Shown piece after piece: positions 36,769 through 47,117 of a stretch of DNA of 64,000 bases. Source of the stretch: Orbilia blumenaviensis (lineage: Eukaryota > Ascomycota > Orbiliomycetes > Orbiliales > Orbiliaceae). Below the pieces are notes generated by a model. It saw only the letters and a program-made list of their open reading frames with translations, had not been told where the DNA came from and searched no databases. The translations under genes were made by a program, and so were the position numbers. How positions within the stretch are numbered: the stretch's first letter is position 1; each line of letters begins with the position of its first letter. The DNA lies in contig JAVHNS010000007.1 of the NCBI GenBank assembly GCA_036872755.1, positions 806,001-870,000 of the forward strand, given 5' to 3'.

Positions 36769-37227
36769 ATGGCCCAATATATATGGAATGCTTCGAAGCA
36801 CCTGGATTGCTCCCGGGGATGGCCTCCCCGACGACCGTACCATCCCCGGGAACGCCACCCCGGAATGATTACCCCAATTTTATTCGTAGCTCCAGCTAGA
36901 AAAAATCCCCTTAAACCAACCAAACTGGGCAAGAGCGCTTTGAGAAGGAGATTGAAGGCAGCGGAAATGTCCCGAGAAGAAAGATCATTCAACCTTGCCA
37001 ACTTCTCCTTCCTCGTCACTCTCTTCGTCGGCCTGCCATTGTCTCTGCTGGTCTACTTCGAATTCCCGGCAGTCTGGTCAGCTCTTGGAATCATCCTCAT
37101 CGCCGTTGTATACCAACTTTGCGTGTCGAGGTTTAGCCTGTATGTGCCTGTGCTACCATCGAATCGAATGGTGAATTCGAAGCTAGATGGAACCCCCTTT
37201 CCCAAGAATATCAAAAAAAAAAGTTAA
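36769..37227 (+). CDS. Small two-TM membrane protein, hypothetical
   Basis: Frame of 152 codons whose C-terminal half looks genuinely coding. Met67 (36967) begins a segment MSREERSFNLANF leading into two hydrophobic helices at about residues 76-97 and 100-120, with a basic cytosolic-type C-terminus ending in NIKKKS. The N-terminal 66 residues are basic and partly encoded by a GC-rich inverted repeat (36811-36851). They may therefore be 5' leader, with translation starting at 36967 to give an 86-residue protein. Small two-helix proteins of this kind are frequent in the ER of fungi, but no family was recognised. Confidence 0.5.
   Translation: MAQYIWNASKHLDCSRGWPPRRPYHPRERHPGMITPILFVAPARKNPLKPTKLGKSALRRRLKAAEMSREERSFNLANFSFLVTLFVGLPLSLLVYFEFPAVWSALGIILIAVVYQLCVSRFSLYVPVLPSNRMVNSKLDGTPFPKNIKKKS
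36811..36851. repeat. 12-bp perfect inverted repeat with 17-nt spacer
   Basis: TCCCGGGGATGG at 36811-36822 and its exact reverse complement at 36840-36851. As RNA this would form a stable GC-rich hairpin immediately after the first ATG of the small membrane-protein frame and before its second ATG. Confidence 0.9.
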
Positions 37228-37408
37228 CATTCCTGACCCGTGTTTCCCCTTGCTAGGACCGACATATATATCTCTATCGGGGTCCTGTGGTGCCTCGTCC
37301 CTTCGTTCTTTTCTATTTCTGGCCGTCCAAGCTACGGTCACCGAGTGTAGCGCTGCTAGCGTTTTTGGTTTCTCACGCACGTGTCCTTCGGGTCGACCTT
37401 CATAATAC

Positions 37409-39081
37409 ATGTCCGCCCGACGACGATCCACCAGCATCAGCCAGAACAACGGTAACAACGACTGGAACATCTTTGGCAGGACACACAACCGCACTCGTTC
37501 CGTCACAACCGACGACCCTTTCGAACGCGCCTCGTATCGGAACTCAGTCTTGAGCTCCATGCAGCCCACAACTATGAATCAATCGGCGAGGTCGAGATAC
37601 ATAAAAATTGCAGCTGTGCTGAGTTTTGTGCTGCTGGCACTTTACTTCTTGTCCGGAGGCTCGAAATCCAGTGTCAGCAGCGTGATCCCTGGCGCTTCGT
37701 CGTCTACTGGATCGAGTACCAAGAAGAACGATCCATCATGCACCAGATACGTGCTGATGATCGACGCGGGGAGCAGTGGGTCCAGAATTCACGTATATAG
37801 ATTCAATACTTGCACGTCCACACCCGAATTGGAGAACGAAGGTTTCAAGATGATCAAGGGTGGTCTCTCCAGCTACAGCAATGACCCAGAGGCCGCAGCG
37901 CGAAGCTTGGATGAACTCATGGACCTTGCCGTCACCACCGTTCCGGAGAAATACAAGGCCTGTACACCAGTTGCCGTCAAAGCTACAGCTGGATTGCGAT
38001 TGCTCGGAGAGCAAAAGAGCGACGCCATCTTAGCTGCTGTCAGGAACAGGCTAGAAACTAAATATCCTTTCCCTGTCGTCGAAGGCAATGGAGTCTCAGT
38101 TATGGATGGCAGCGACGAGGGTGTCTATGCATGGATCACTACCAATTACCTTCTTGGCAAGATCGGTGGACCCGACAAGTCTCCTACCGCCGCTGTTTTC
38201 GACCTCGGCGGTGCCTCTACCCAGATCGTGTTCGAACCTACATTCCCAATCAAAGGAGGTGGTATGCCCGAGATCCTCGCCCCCGGTGACCACCACTATG
38301 ATCTCGACTTCGGCGGTCGCTCCTTTGACCTGTACCAACATTCCCATCTTGGTTATGGTCTCAACGAAGCTCGCAAGGCAATCCACAAAGCTATCCTGTC
38401 CGCCAAATTCGGCAGCAACCCAATCGATAACTCCCGCCCCATCCTCAATCCTTGCATTGCCCCTGGAATGTGGCGAGAGGTCGAGGTTGACGGTATCAAA
38501 GTCAACATGACGGGCCCACCACATTCTGCTGCTCCACTCTGCCGTAGCTTCGCAGAATCCATCCTTCACAAGGACGAAGACTGCAAACTCGCCCCTTGCT
38601 CTTTCAACGGTATCCACCAACCTTCCTTGGCCAAGACATTTGCTAGGGAGGATGTTTACATCTTTTCGTACTTCTATGATCGAACACAACCACTTGGCAT
38701 GCCCAGCAGCTTTACTCTTGAAGAGCTGAAGGATCTCGCCGCGAAAGTTTGTGAAGGTGAGAGTGGGTGGACCATGTTCTCAGCTGTTAAGGGTGCGCTT
38801 GAGGAGTTGAGGGATAGACCAGAGCACTGCCTCGATTTGAACTTCCAGTTGGCTTTGTTACACACTGGGTATGAAATGCCACTGCATAGAGAGGTGAAGA
38901 TTGCGAAGAAGATTAAGGGTAATGAGTTGGGATGGTGTTTGGGAGCCAGGTATGATACTTCTTAATGCCGTTTTAATATATATTAAGAGTGTTTCACACT
39001 AACTTTTTGATTCTTAGCCTGCCATTACTGAGCAAGAATTCCGGATGGAAATGCAGAATCCGTGAAGTTGGTCAGAATTAA
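37409..39081 (+). CDS. GDA1: Golgi guanosine-diphosphatase GDA1 (GDA1/CD39 family)
   Basis: Type II membrane nucleoside diphosphatase. In yeast Gda1 hydrolyses GDP to GMP in the Golgi lumen, allowing GDP-mannose import for protein and lipid mannosylation. It has 534 residues from exons 37409-38949 and 39018-39081. A Ser/Arg-rich cytosolic N-terminus precedes a single signal anchor at about residues 65-82, then a Ser-rich stem. Apyrase conserved regions are all visible: ACR1 DAGSSGSRIHVYRF at about 119-132, ACR2 KATAGLRLL, ACR3 GSDEGVYAWITTNYLLG and ACR4 FDLGGASTQIVF. The last exon adds SLPLLSKNSGWKC, the usual C-terminal motif. Without splicing, the frame would end four codons into the intron and lose that motif. 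Confidence 0.96.
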
Positions 39082-39903
39082 TTAGATTTAGACAAAAAGA
39101 AGAGTAGGTTATATGAAATATACTGTGGCATACGATTCCCTCTAATTTATACGGGTCTTCTTTGTTCATTTGATGACATACTCGATTTGATGTTTTATAA
39201 CTTGTTATTATTTTTTTATTGTACCTTTTTTTTTTTGGCCACGACGTTGACGAACTTTACCAGAGATCCTTCGTATGTAAAATATTTTGTAATAGGGTAT
39301 ATTCTTGGACGGCGGGGCTAATACAGGGATTGGGGGAGTATCTTCAGCTTCAATAGAAAGTTTTGTAACTCTCTCTATTTCTAAATCGATGCGTTCTCCC
39401 GCGACTAGCAATATTCTTATAGTAGGAAGTAAAGATTTAGACCGCAGGGGGGCATGATATGGTGTGAGACGATAGATGGTATAGGGCCACAGAACTTAAC
39501 CCGCAGCCCTCTAGTTAAAAGAGGCTATCATGATAACAATGTACAGGTAAACAGAAGGTATAAAAAACGAGCAAGGGAAACCTGGAGTATAATAAACATG
39601 AAATGAAATGTCGCTTTTTACTGAAAGCTGATGGCTAGACTGGACTGATGCAATTTAAAGCGCCGAAGCTAAGGGAAATGTTGGTTCTAGTACCCGACGT
39701 GGCCTCTGAAGTAGATAAAGCCCTAGGGTATCAGTTTCGAATTGCAGAATAGAAACCATTTACATCCTCGAAATGACCGATTCCACGAGTATGAAAAGGA
39801 TGAAACCCGGATAAGAAGAAGAAGACGAAAGAAAAAGCTAGAAAACTCGACTATATACCGATATATCGGTATTTATGCATGGTCAAACCACCGTCCCCCC
39901 ACT
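39082..39903. other. Intergenic spacer between convergent GDA1 and eIF4E-like genes
   Basis: 820 nt of AT-rich 3'-flanking sequence for two convergent genes. A 67-codon basic minus-strand frame at 39208-39411 has no recognisable domain and is not called. Confidence 0.6.
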
Positions 39904-40817
39904 CTACTTGCTATCCAAAGCCTTATACCCCTTATGTTCACTATGTTTCTTATAATAGTAATTCTGCGGAGAGGGTTTCAGTTCTGCCGGCAAGCTTTCC
40001 AGGACCTTTGCGAGAACCGCATCGATCGACTTTTGATTCGACCCGTCACGGTTCCAGATCAAAATCAGATGCGAGTTGAAACGAACCGACATAGAGACAC
40101 CGCAGATGTCGTCGCCTTTAAATGAAACCAATGGTCAGTTTACTAATTTTCGAAAAGAAAAAAAACATATACGTATAAAGCGAGGAATATACCTTTCTCA
40201 ACGACCTCCTGCAACTGCTCACCGATAGCGACTAATAAGATGGATTTCCAGAACTCTTGGGACGTGTTGCTAGTTTTCGATATCCTAAACGTCCACGCAC
40301 CGCCCTTATTGTTCCTTGGATCCTCCCAGATCGGTCTGACGTTCTTCTTAAATAGCAGAAATGAATCGCGCAATTTGAGCGACTCCCAGTCGGTGTTGTT
40401 GTAGACCTGCCAAAAGTCCTACATCCCGCCATTATACCCAAATTAGCAACCCCATACACTTATATTCCTTTAGAAAAAAAATACTGGAGAAACCAGAGCG
40501 TGTATACATACCTGAATTGTGCTAATATTCGCCAATTCCTTCAGTTGCGAAGCATACTGATCTCCAGCAGCGGCGGTGCTCGCTCCCGTCTCAGCTTGGT
40601 ACTTATCGTGCCAAAACGTCCACTCATGTCGTAACGGCAACGGTCGTAACTTCTTCAGCATAGTATGCTTAAGTTCAGCACGGTTTCCCATGCGTTCAAT
40701 AACCGGGGCGTCATTGGTGGGAGACGTTGGAGACGTGTTTTCGGGCGAAGGTGGGGCTGGGGAGGTCGATTTTGAGCCAGAGGTGACCTGAAGAGCGGGG
40801 ACTGAGGCGGTTGCCAT
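39904..40817 (-). CDS. eIF4E family protein, class II/4EHP-like
   Basis: mRNA cap-binding protein of 247 residues from exons 40817-40512, 40418-40193 and 40115-39904. A Ser/Pro/Thr-rich N-terminus (about 1-50) precedes the eIF4E fold: LRHEWTFWHDKY, then DFWQVYNN, LLFKKNVRPIWEDPRN, GGAWTFRI and DDICGVSMSVRF. The second cap-stacking Trp is present in PIWED. At the position of the first stacking Trp of canonical eIF4E (human W56) the aligned sequence GDQYASQL offers Tyr instead. This substitution and the overall sequence resemble 4EHP/eIF4E2 and plant nCBP, which bind cap more weakly and often repress rather than promote translation. That function is inferred by analogy. A separate canonical eIF4E is expected elsewhere in the genome. 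Confidence 0.92.
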
Positions 40818-41889
40818 CTTTTATTTTGTGGACTTGTGGGGGGTAATCTAGAGTGGTGTTTTTTTGGGTTCTGGACTCCGCAGGGAGATATGAAGTTTAC
40901 GAGGGATTCTAGTTATCTCGAAGCTCGAAATGCAGTTGGCAGGGTTATATAAAGGTACTTTTGTATAAAGGAGCGCTGAGGTTCAATGGTAAGGGAGCTA
41001 AGGAAGGTAAACGGACGGGGATTGCGTCAATGCAATTCAACACTGGAGAACTCGTGGTCACAAGGAATTGAAGGAGAGGAATGTTCCGACGGAGAAAGGA
41101 GACTATGATCAAAAGAAGAATGATGAAGAGAAGTCGACTGTACTTGTCTTCTTAAGTAGTCTGTCTACATCTGGGAGAGCTAAGGAGACCGCTCAGGAGA
41201 AAATATACATTGGCCCCAAACGACATCGGTGGGTCCAGTTCGTTAAATCGAAGAGCATGGCTACCCGAGCTTTTCTGCTGCTACCCTGCTTTCGTCAAGT
41301 TTCAGGTTCGTTTGGGGAGGCACAAACATGGATTAGCGCCTGCACAGCCAATGGAAACGGTGTTTTGCGAGGGACTGCGAACCCCGGTCGTAATTGTGGA
41401 TGGATGTTTGAGGTTTGGGCTGCGCGAATGGACTCGTCATCCATCATGCTGGAAGACCATGAAGGGACGGAAAGTCAGTAGCAGGAACATTGAGGTTGGA
41501 GGGATCGAGTGGATATCGATCTTTCGAGAAAATGCAGCCTTAAATCTAGAAAGCCACGAGATCCCAATTGACGGGGCATGCAATGATTCTCAACCGTTTC
41601 GCTGTTGCAGCGCATGCATGTCGTTCGATTTCACGGCATATATATTGGTTGCAAGTAAGATGTTTGAAACAGCCGTTCGGTAAGCATTGCTGCAGATACC
41701 AAGTCGAATCCACTGCTCACAATTGACACTAGAATCCTTTGATGCCGTGCAACCCGGGAAGGCCTAAGCCCACCACCTCTATTATTCCATGGCGGGTATA
41801 GCATCTATCACGATTATCGAGTCTGTTCCCATCATGAGGCTGCGCCGTCAGTGTTATCATGGTATCCAACGCCCACAAACGGCCCGTCC
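40818..41889. other. Intergenic region upstream of the eIF4E-like gene
   Basis: Holds the eIF4E-like promoter and the 3' flank of LAS1. Two overlapping plus-strand frames (41068-41481 and 41210-41683, up to 157 codons) lack any domain or intron logic and are not called as genes. Confidence 0.5.
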
Positions 41890-43499
41890 TCACACGACCC
41901 CCATTGGTTTTGGCGACCAATTGGCTTCTGCCCTATGAAACCTTGCCGCCCTTTTGCCATTCGTCGTAATGATTGAGGCGTTGGCATCTGGTTTAACCTT
42001 TTCCGTAGCCTCGAGTTTCTTATTCAAGCCCCACTGCTCACGTTGCGCCCGCATACTTCGGAGCTTCGCCTCGAAACCTTCAAGTTCCTGATCTAAGTCC
42101 ATGCTTGTATCCTTATCGGTGGTTATAGCGGCTAATATATTTGGGGTTGGATGTTTGTTGACAGGGTTAGACGCCGGTTTTGGAGCCGCTGTTAGTTGCT
42201 TCTTCGCCATTGTGCACGCCTGTGAATATTTGGTTTCGAGTAAAGTGGATTGGCCGATTGCGTATTCTGCTAGCCGCAGGCACCTGATAATCGGGATTAG
42301 CATAGTAAATAATCTAAAGAGATTCATGCGACCCACCAAAGGTTCCGTGATAATATGCATTGAGACACAACGTCGTCAAGCAGGCTAGCACTGTCGGCAG
42401 CCAATTTCCCTTTGAGGACAAGACCTATCAGGAATTCAAGCCATTGGTACGTGTACTCGCTCTCGGACTCCGCAAACTCGTCTCTATTCTCATCTTTTGT
42501 GTCTTCTACCTCTTGCATTGCTTCGAGGAAGGTGTTGAACAGGCCGGATGTAAACTCATCAACCTCGGAGTCGAGATGCTGTACCAAAGGCTTCCAGCTT
42601 TCTGTGGTCTTGTAAATTGACATCATAGATCTAATTCCGGTCAGATCAGACTCCACACTGCCTCAAGCAAGATTGTTCATAGCTTACCCACTATCATCCA
42701 TGACTAGCAAGTGTTCGTGGACGAGTATCTCGAGTAGTATATCAATGCCTGTCGACGCTTTGAAGATACTTTCAAGCTCAGCGCATATATTCGCCTCTCC
42801 TCTCTCCTCTTTCCTTTTCGCAGCTTCTCGATATCTCCCCTGTCCACCCTTCTTCAGTATCTCCCACCGATCAAGTAAACCTTGGACTCTAGACACTTTC
42901 GCTTCATCAACAACCTCTCCACTCCTCCCCGTAGTCTCTACTTCTGCAGCACCCCCGGCCTCAACTTTTTCCCAATAGTTCGCCCATAACCAATCCAAAC
43001 CCCTAGCACAGGTCGTCCTCAACACACCAAGCGGTGGTAGGGCTTCGTGCGTTGCCGCATGCCTTACATCTACAAAAGACGCTGGTAGCCCCAATTCCTG
43101 GGCCAGATTATACATAGATACTGCAAAATGCGACTTCTGCGCCGGGTCTAACAGGCCATTGACAAATCGACAGATAGCGGTTGAGTAGGACATTCGGATC
43201 AAAAGTTCCGATTGGTTTGGAGTATCGTTGAGAAGGCATTCTGTGAGATGAGAAGTGGACTCTATGGCATGTGGGAGACGGCCACGGGAGGACCAAGCCC
43301 TGATCTATAACATTTCTAATGTTAGAATCGCCATCCATACACCTTATCAGAATAAAGCGCCCGAGCGCAAACGTGTACGTACAATCTCAAGAGCCTGCGG
43401 TCGGCCATCATTATCGGCCGTTTGGTCGTATAGCAAAGATTTTAGATGCTTGAGGTCATCGATGGACGACCAGACGGTCAGTCGAGGTGGTTGCAGCAT
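41890..43499 (-). CDS. LAS1: LAS1 pre-rRNA (ITS2) endoribonuclease
   Basis: HEPN-family nuclease that, with Grc3, cleaves ITS2 in the pre-60S particle in the nucleolus. It has 473 residues from exons 43499-43383, 43304-42688, 42630-42337 and 42283-41890. The N-terminus MLQPPRLTVWSSIDDLKHLK followed by IRAWSSRGRLPHAIEST is the Las1 signature. The HEPN catalytic motif is visible as VDVRHAATHE, with R120, H121 and H125. The middle is charged and low in complexity; the tail ends WSPKPMGVV. Intron 3 uses a GTGGGT donor, unlike the other introns in the window, but phase and sequence on both sides support it. Intron 2 is taken as 57 nt with a CTGAC branch site; a nearer AG would make an implausible 30-nt intron. 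It is divergent from the NAD kinase gene. Confidence 0.92.
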
Positions 43500-44085
43500 T
43501 TATCGCGAGACGAATGGCATAATGGAAAAGAAAACTGGAAGGAACAATTCTTCTGGCGACAGAATTTGGTGTTTTGAAGATGGCGCCCGGGATCATGGCT
43601 GTTTCCTGCATTTGGCCCCGGAGCCTGTTTAGACGGATGTCCCGGGAGCCAAGCCGACACCGGGAGAATACAACATCAACACGGGAGTGCTAGCTGACAG
43701 ACGTCACTCCATTCCGAACCAGATACTACGCCAGAGCTGGTACTATCGATATACTAGTGAGGGGCTTTAACCTCGATTCATTTATTCTAGACAGGGAGCT
43801 CGCTGGCTTGTTTGCAGTTGGGCAGGATACTGCAGCTGAGTAATCACGACGGCTTCCCGGCGCGTCGCATGCACGGATGGAGTTGCTTCGATTTTGGATA
43901 TAGTATCAGGGCATATCTCGGCCTATTACGGCGGTCGTCCTACAGCTGCATTCCACTGGATGCAATAAGCCGGGCTTACGTTGGACTAGCAAATACCAAT
44001 TCTTTTTCATCATCATCATCATCCCTTTGTGATTAATCAGATCTTTCACCTCAAACAACGACTAAATCAACAATATATCGGTATC
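43500..44085. promoter_or_regulatory. Divergent promoter region between LAS1 and NAD kinase
   Basis: 586 nt between divergent starts. A TCA trinucleotide run lies at about 44007-44023, just before the NAD kinase leader. No specific factor site can be assigned. Confidence 0.5.
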
Positions 44086-45948
44086 ATGATATCAACAAAA
44101 GAATTTAAACCCGCAATGGCGAAATCTAGCGACGACGACGATTACGATGACATCGGCGCACTCGACGTAAGTGACATCACGCACCATGTCATACAAGCTA
44201 AAAACTATAATAATAACCAAGCTAACAACCCACCCAGGCAAACGCCCGCTCTCACTCTCTCGAAGTCCTTTTCGACCCGGCGATTCAAGTAGCTAAAAGG
44301 AGAAAGTCCAGTATGGTTGCTTCCCATTATGTTATCACCAACTTGTGCTTCGTGCACGAAATGCTGGAGGCGCAGAGGTTGGGTAATATCGCCCATGCGC
44401 AGAAGCTGGTTGACCCTGTTGCAGCACAATGTGTGGACGGATTTATAGACGAACGGGCTGCAGAGGAGGGGGCATCGAGGATTTTAACAAAAAAGCAGCT
44501 GTCAGATATGGCATTGGGGGTCAGAGAGTTGAGCAAACATCTTGGTAAAAGATCATACACTTGCTCAATGGAACAGGGAGCATCGGCTGATCGATTAGAA
44601 TAGGGAGCCTAAGAATGAAGCTTCCAAGGAATAACCTCAGGATTTTAGTAGTGGCGAAGACACAGGATAAAGAAAATATCGTGCACCACCGCGAGCTATT
44701 GGAATGGTTATTAACAGAGTTCGATGACTTTATCATGTGAGTGGACTCTATAATGGCTTCCAAGCCTTCACTAATCGTTGGTCAGATACATTGAAGATAT
44801 ACTAGAAGAAAATGCAACAATAGATATTAAAGGTCTGGTTGCGAAATCGGCAGGCTTCGGTGATCGAATACGTTATTGGACGCCACAGTTCTGTACGAAG
44901 CATCCGCACCTTTTCGATCTTGTCATTTCGGTATGCACTTAAGAGTACAGTTTATGCAAACTCTGTCTTAACTAATCGAGGGAACGCAGCTCGGAGGTGA
45001 TGGCACAGTTTTATACACAAGCTGGTTATTCCAAAAAATCGTCCCACCTGTTATCTCATTCTCTCTTGGGTCCCTTGGGTTCCTCACAAAGTTTGATTTC
45101 GGAGATTTTAAAAATATATTACGAGATGCACATAATGTTGGGATAACAGTAAGCTTAAGAATGGTTGGTCGCCCTGTTGCAATTTGGCAATTGAAAACAA
45201 GACTAATAGAGGGAATAGAGATTCGAATGTACCGTTATGCGAGCGAACCACAAAGACCGCAACCGTGATATCTGTCACGAAATTTGCGAGCGCGAAGACG
45301 AAGAGCCGACCCACACGCCTGAAAAGTCTTTTACCGTTCTAAATGAACTAGTAGTCGACCGTGGTCCTAATGCTACTCTTTCATCAACAGAGCTATTTGG
45401 TGACGACGAGCATCTGACATCCGTCCAAGCTGACGGTATCTGCATTGCTACGCCCACTGGATCGACGGCATATTCGTTAGCTGCCGGAGGAAGCCTCAGT
45501 CATCCAGACAACCCGGTGATGCTTGTCAGCCCGATCTGTGCACACTCTTTGAGTTTTAGACCAATCATTTTACCAGATTCAATGGTTATTAGAGTGGCAG
45601 TTCCTTATGATGCAAGAACAACGGCATGGGCCAGCTTTGACGGGAAGGAGAGAATTGAATTACATCGTATGTGTTACTACTGAAATAGCACAGGACAATT
45701 GAATATATGCTAATAAACGACTTAGAGGGAGATTATGTTACCATTGCGGCGTCAAGGTACCCATTCGCCTTTATCCAGTCAAAACCGCACCAAGGAGACT
45801 GGTTTGATAGCTTGAGTAGAACTCTTCAGGTATTTCTATCGCATTATTACATCTCGAAAACCGGAAACATATTTAACTTCTATCTTAGTGGAACTCACGA
45901 ACTGCTAGGCAGAAAGCCTTCGATACAGAGAGCCCGGAAAAGAATTGA
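44086..45948 (+). CDS. NAD kinase (UTR1/YEF1 type)
   Basis: ATP-NAD kinase phosphorylating NAD+ (and perhaps NADH) to NADP(H). It has 483 residues from eight exons: 44086-44166, 44238-44544, 44604-44736, 44786-44930, 44990-45163, 45219-45666, 45726-45829 and 45889-45948. The N-terminus is Asp-rich. The catalytic core shows the nucleotide-binding motif [14 protein letters not shown], then [13 protein letters not shown]. The second half contains [40 protein letters not shown] and [17 protein letters not shown], all characteristic of the family. The last exon provides [11 protein letters not shown], matching the usual fungal C-terminus, so the apparent read-through frame after RTLQ is intronic. 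No mitochondrial targeting signal is obvious, so a cytosolic enzyme is likely. A second in-frame Met lies at 44116. Confidence 0.95.
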
Positions 45949-47117
45949 CCAAATAAGACCTTTTGCCTAACTATTCTTAAACAGATCTTCAATAGCGATC
46001 CTTGGTAAGAGATAAACATGGAGCGAAATTAGAATTAGCCCGCCTTCTTTAATTGGTCTTGAAGACCATATACGTCGGCCTCACAGCGTTGAAGGCACTA
46101 CGTTAACCTGACTATAGCACCTTGGGCCATTTGTCACACTGAATTCTTCTATGAGAGCAACATTGCAGGATTACATTCCATAGTCTCTAAATACGCTCTA
46201 TCGGAGCAATTGTTGAGTTTAAAAAAAAAAAAATTAAAAAAAAATTTAAAAAAATTTAAAAAGAGAGCCTCGCACTATTCCTCCTAGCGAGTTTCATCTG
46301 AAACTACCTATAGGATACATCTGTATTGCGTAATGTAATAAACAACCTCAATACCGTGACCAAAACTTTGTATTTAGAAGAATTATTGTAGCTGATTGAT
46401 ATTATGATTAACTAGATCTTAAAGGCCACGAGCTTACGAAGTGATAGCATATCACTGAACTACTTTAAACCTATTGAGCTCTTTATTCTGCATTTTTGAT
46501 ACCCCATCAACAAAAATTTTATATTGCATTAGGTAGTATACAATGCTTTCTAGCATCAAAATATCATCCAATGGTTGTTTGATGTAACTCTAGGCCAAAA
46601 ATCGTGGAGCTTGAACTATTGAGTACTCACTCAATCCCTCAAACTCTATATATACGATCAAAACTGTCACTTCCTGACATTGTTACATTTCTAATTGAGA
46701 TGTTACTGACGGTATATGCAAAGTTTTCATATGCAGTTTATGTGATAACTCATCTCTTCTGCTATAGCAGATATGAGAAATGCTGGTATGGTCATCATGC
46801 AATCAATTGATACCATTACCAACCACATCGTAAAACATCTTATCCGGCCTAGCTCGGGACCCCGAAACTGTGTTGCCGGACATATGTACCACTTAACATG
46901 ACGTCGACGTAGATGGCTTAGTGTGGATGCATTTAATCCAATTACGAAACCACGATTTCCAAATTACCCCAACTTTTCGGCGCAGCCGTCTCTTCTATTC
47001 GGCTGGTTGTATCTACCCGAAACCCGCGCATACGCGATAATTAAAATAAACCCATCAATTGTCCATTACAAATATAGTACTCCACACCAATTGCAAATCT
47101 CGAGATTTCCCCACCAT
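45949..47117. other. AT-rich intergenic region between NAD kinase and GLO2
   Basis: Contains an A/T homopolymer cluster at 46218-46263 and only short frames. The right end should include the GLO2 promoter. No gene supported. Confidence 0.65.
46218..46263. repeat. Alternating A-run/T-run low-complexity tract
   Basis: Runs of 7-13 A separated by two or three T over about 46 nt, 270 nt downstream of the NAD kinase stop. Poly(dA:dT)-like tracts of this kind usually disfavour nucleosomes. Confidence 0.85.

Noticed and set aside
38096..38689. 197-codon minus-strand frame within GDA1
   Set aside because: Antisense shadow of the apyrase exon.
41210..41683. 157-codon plus-strand frame between eIF4E-like and LAS1
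   Set aside because: Another frame overlaps it, composition is ordinary, no domain or intron evidence. It could be reconsidered if RNA-seq shows a transcript.
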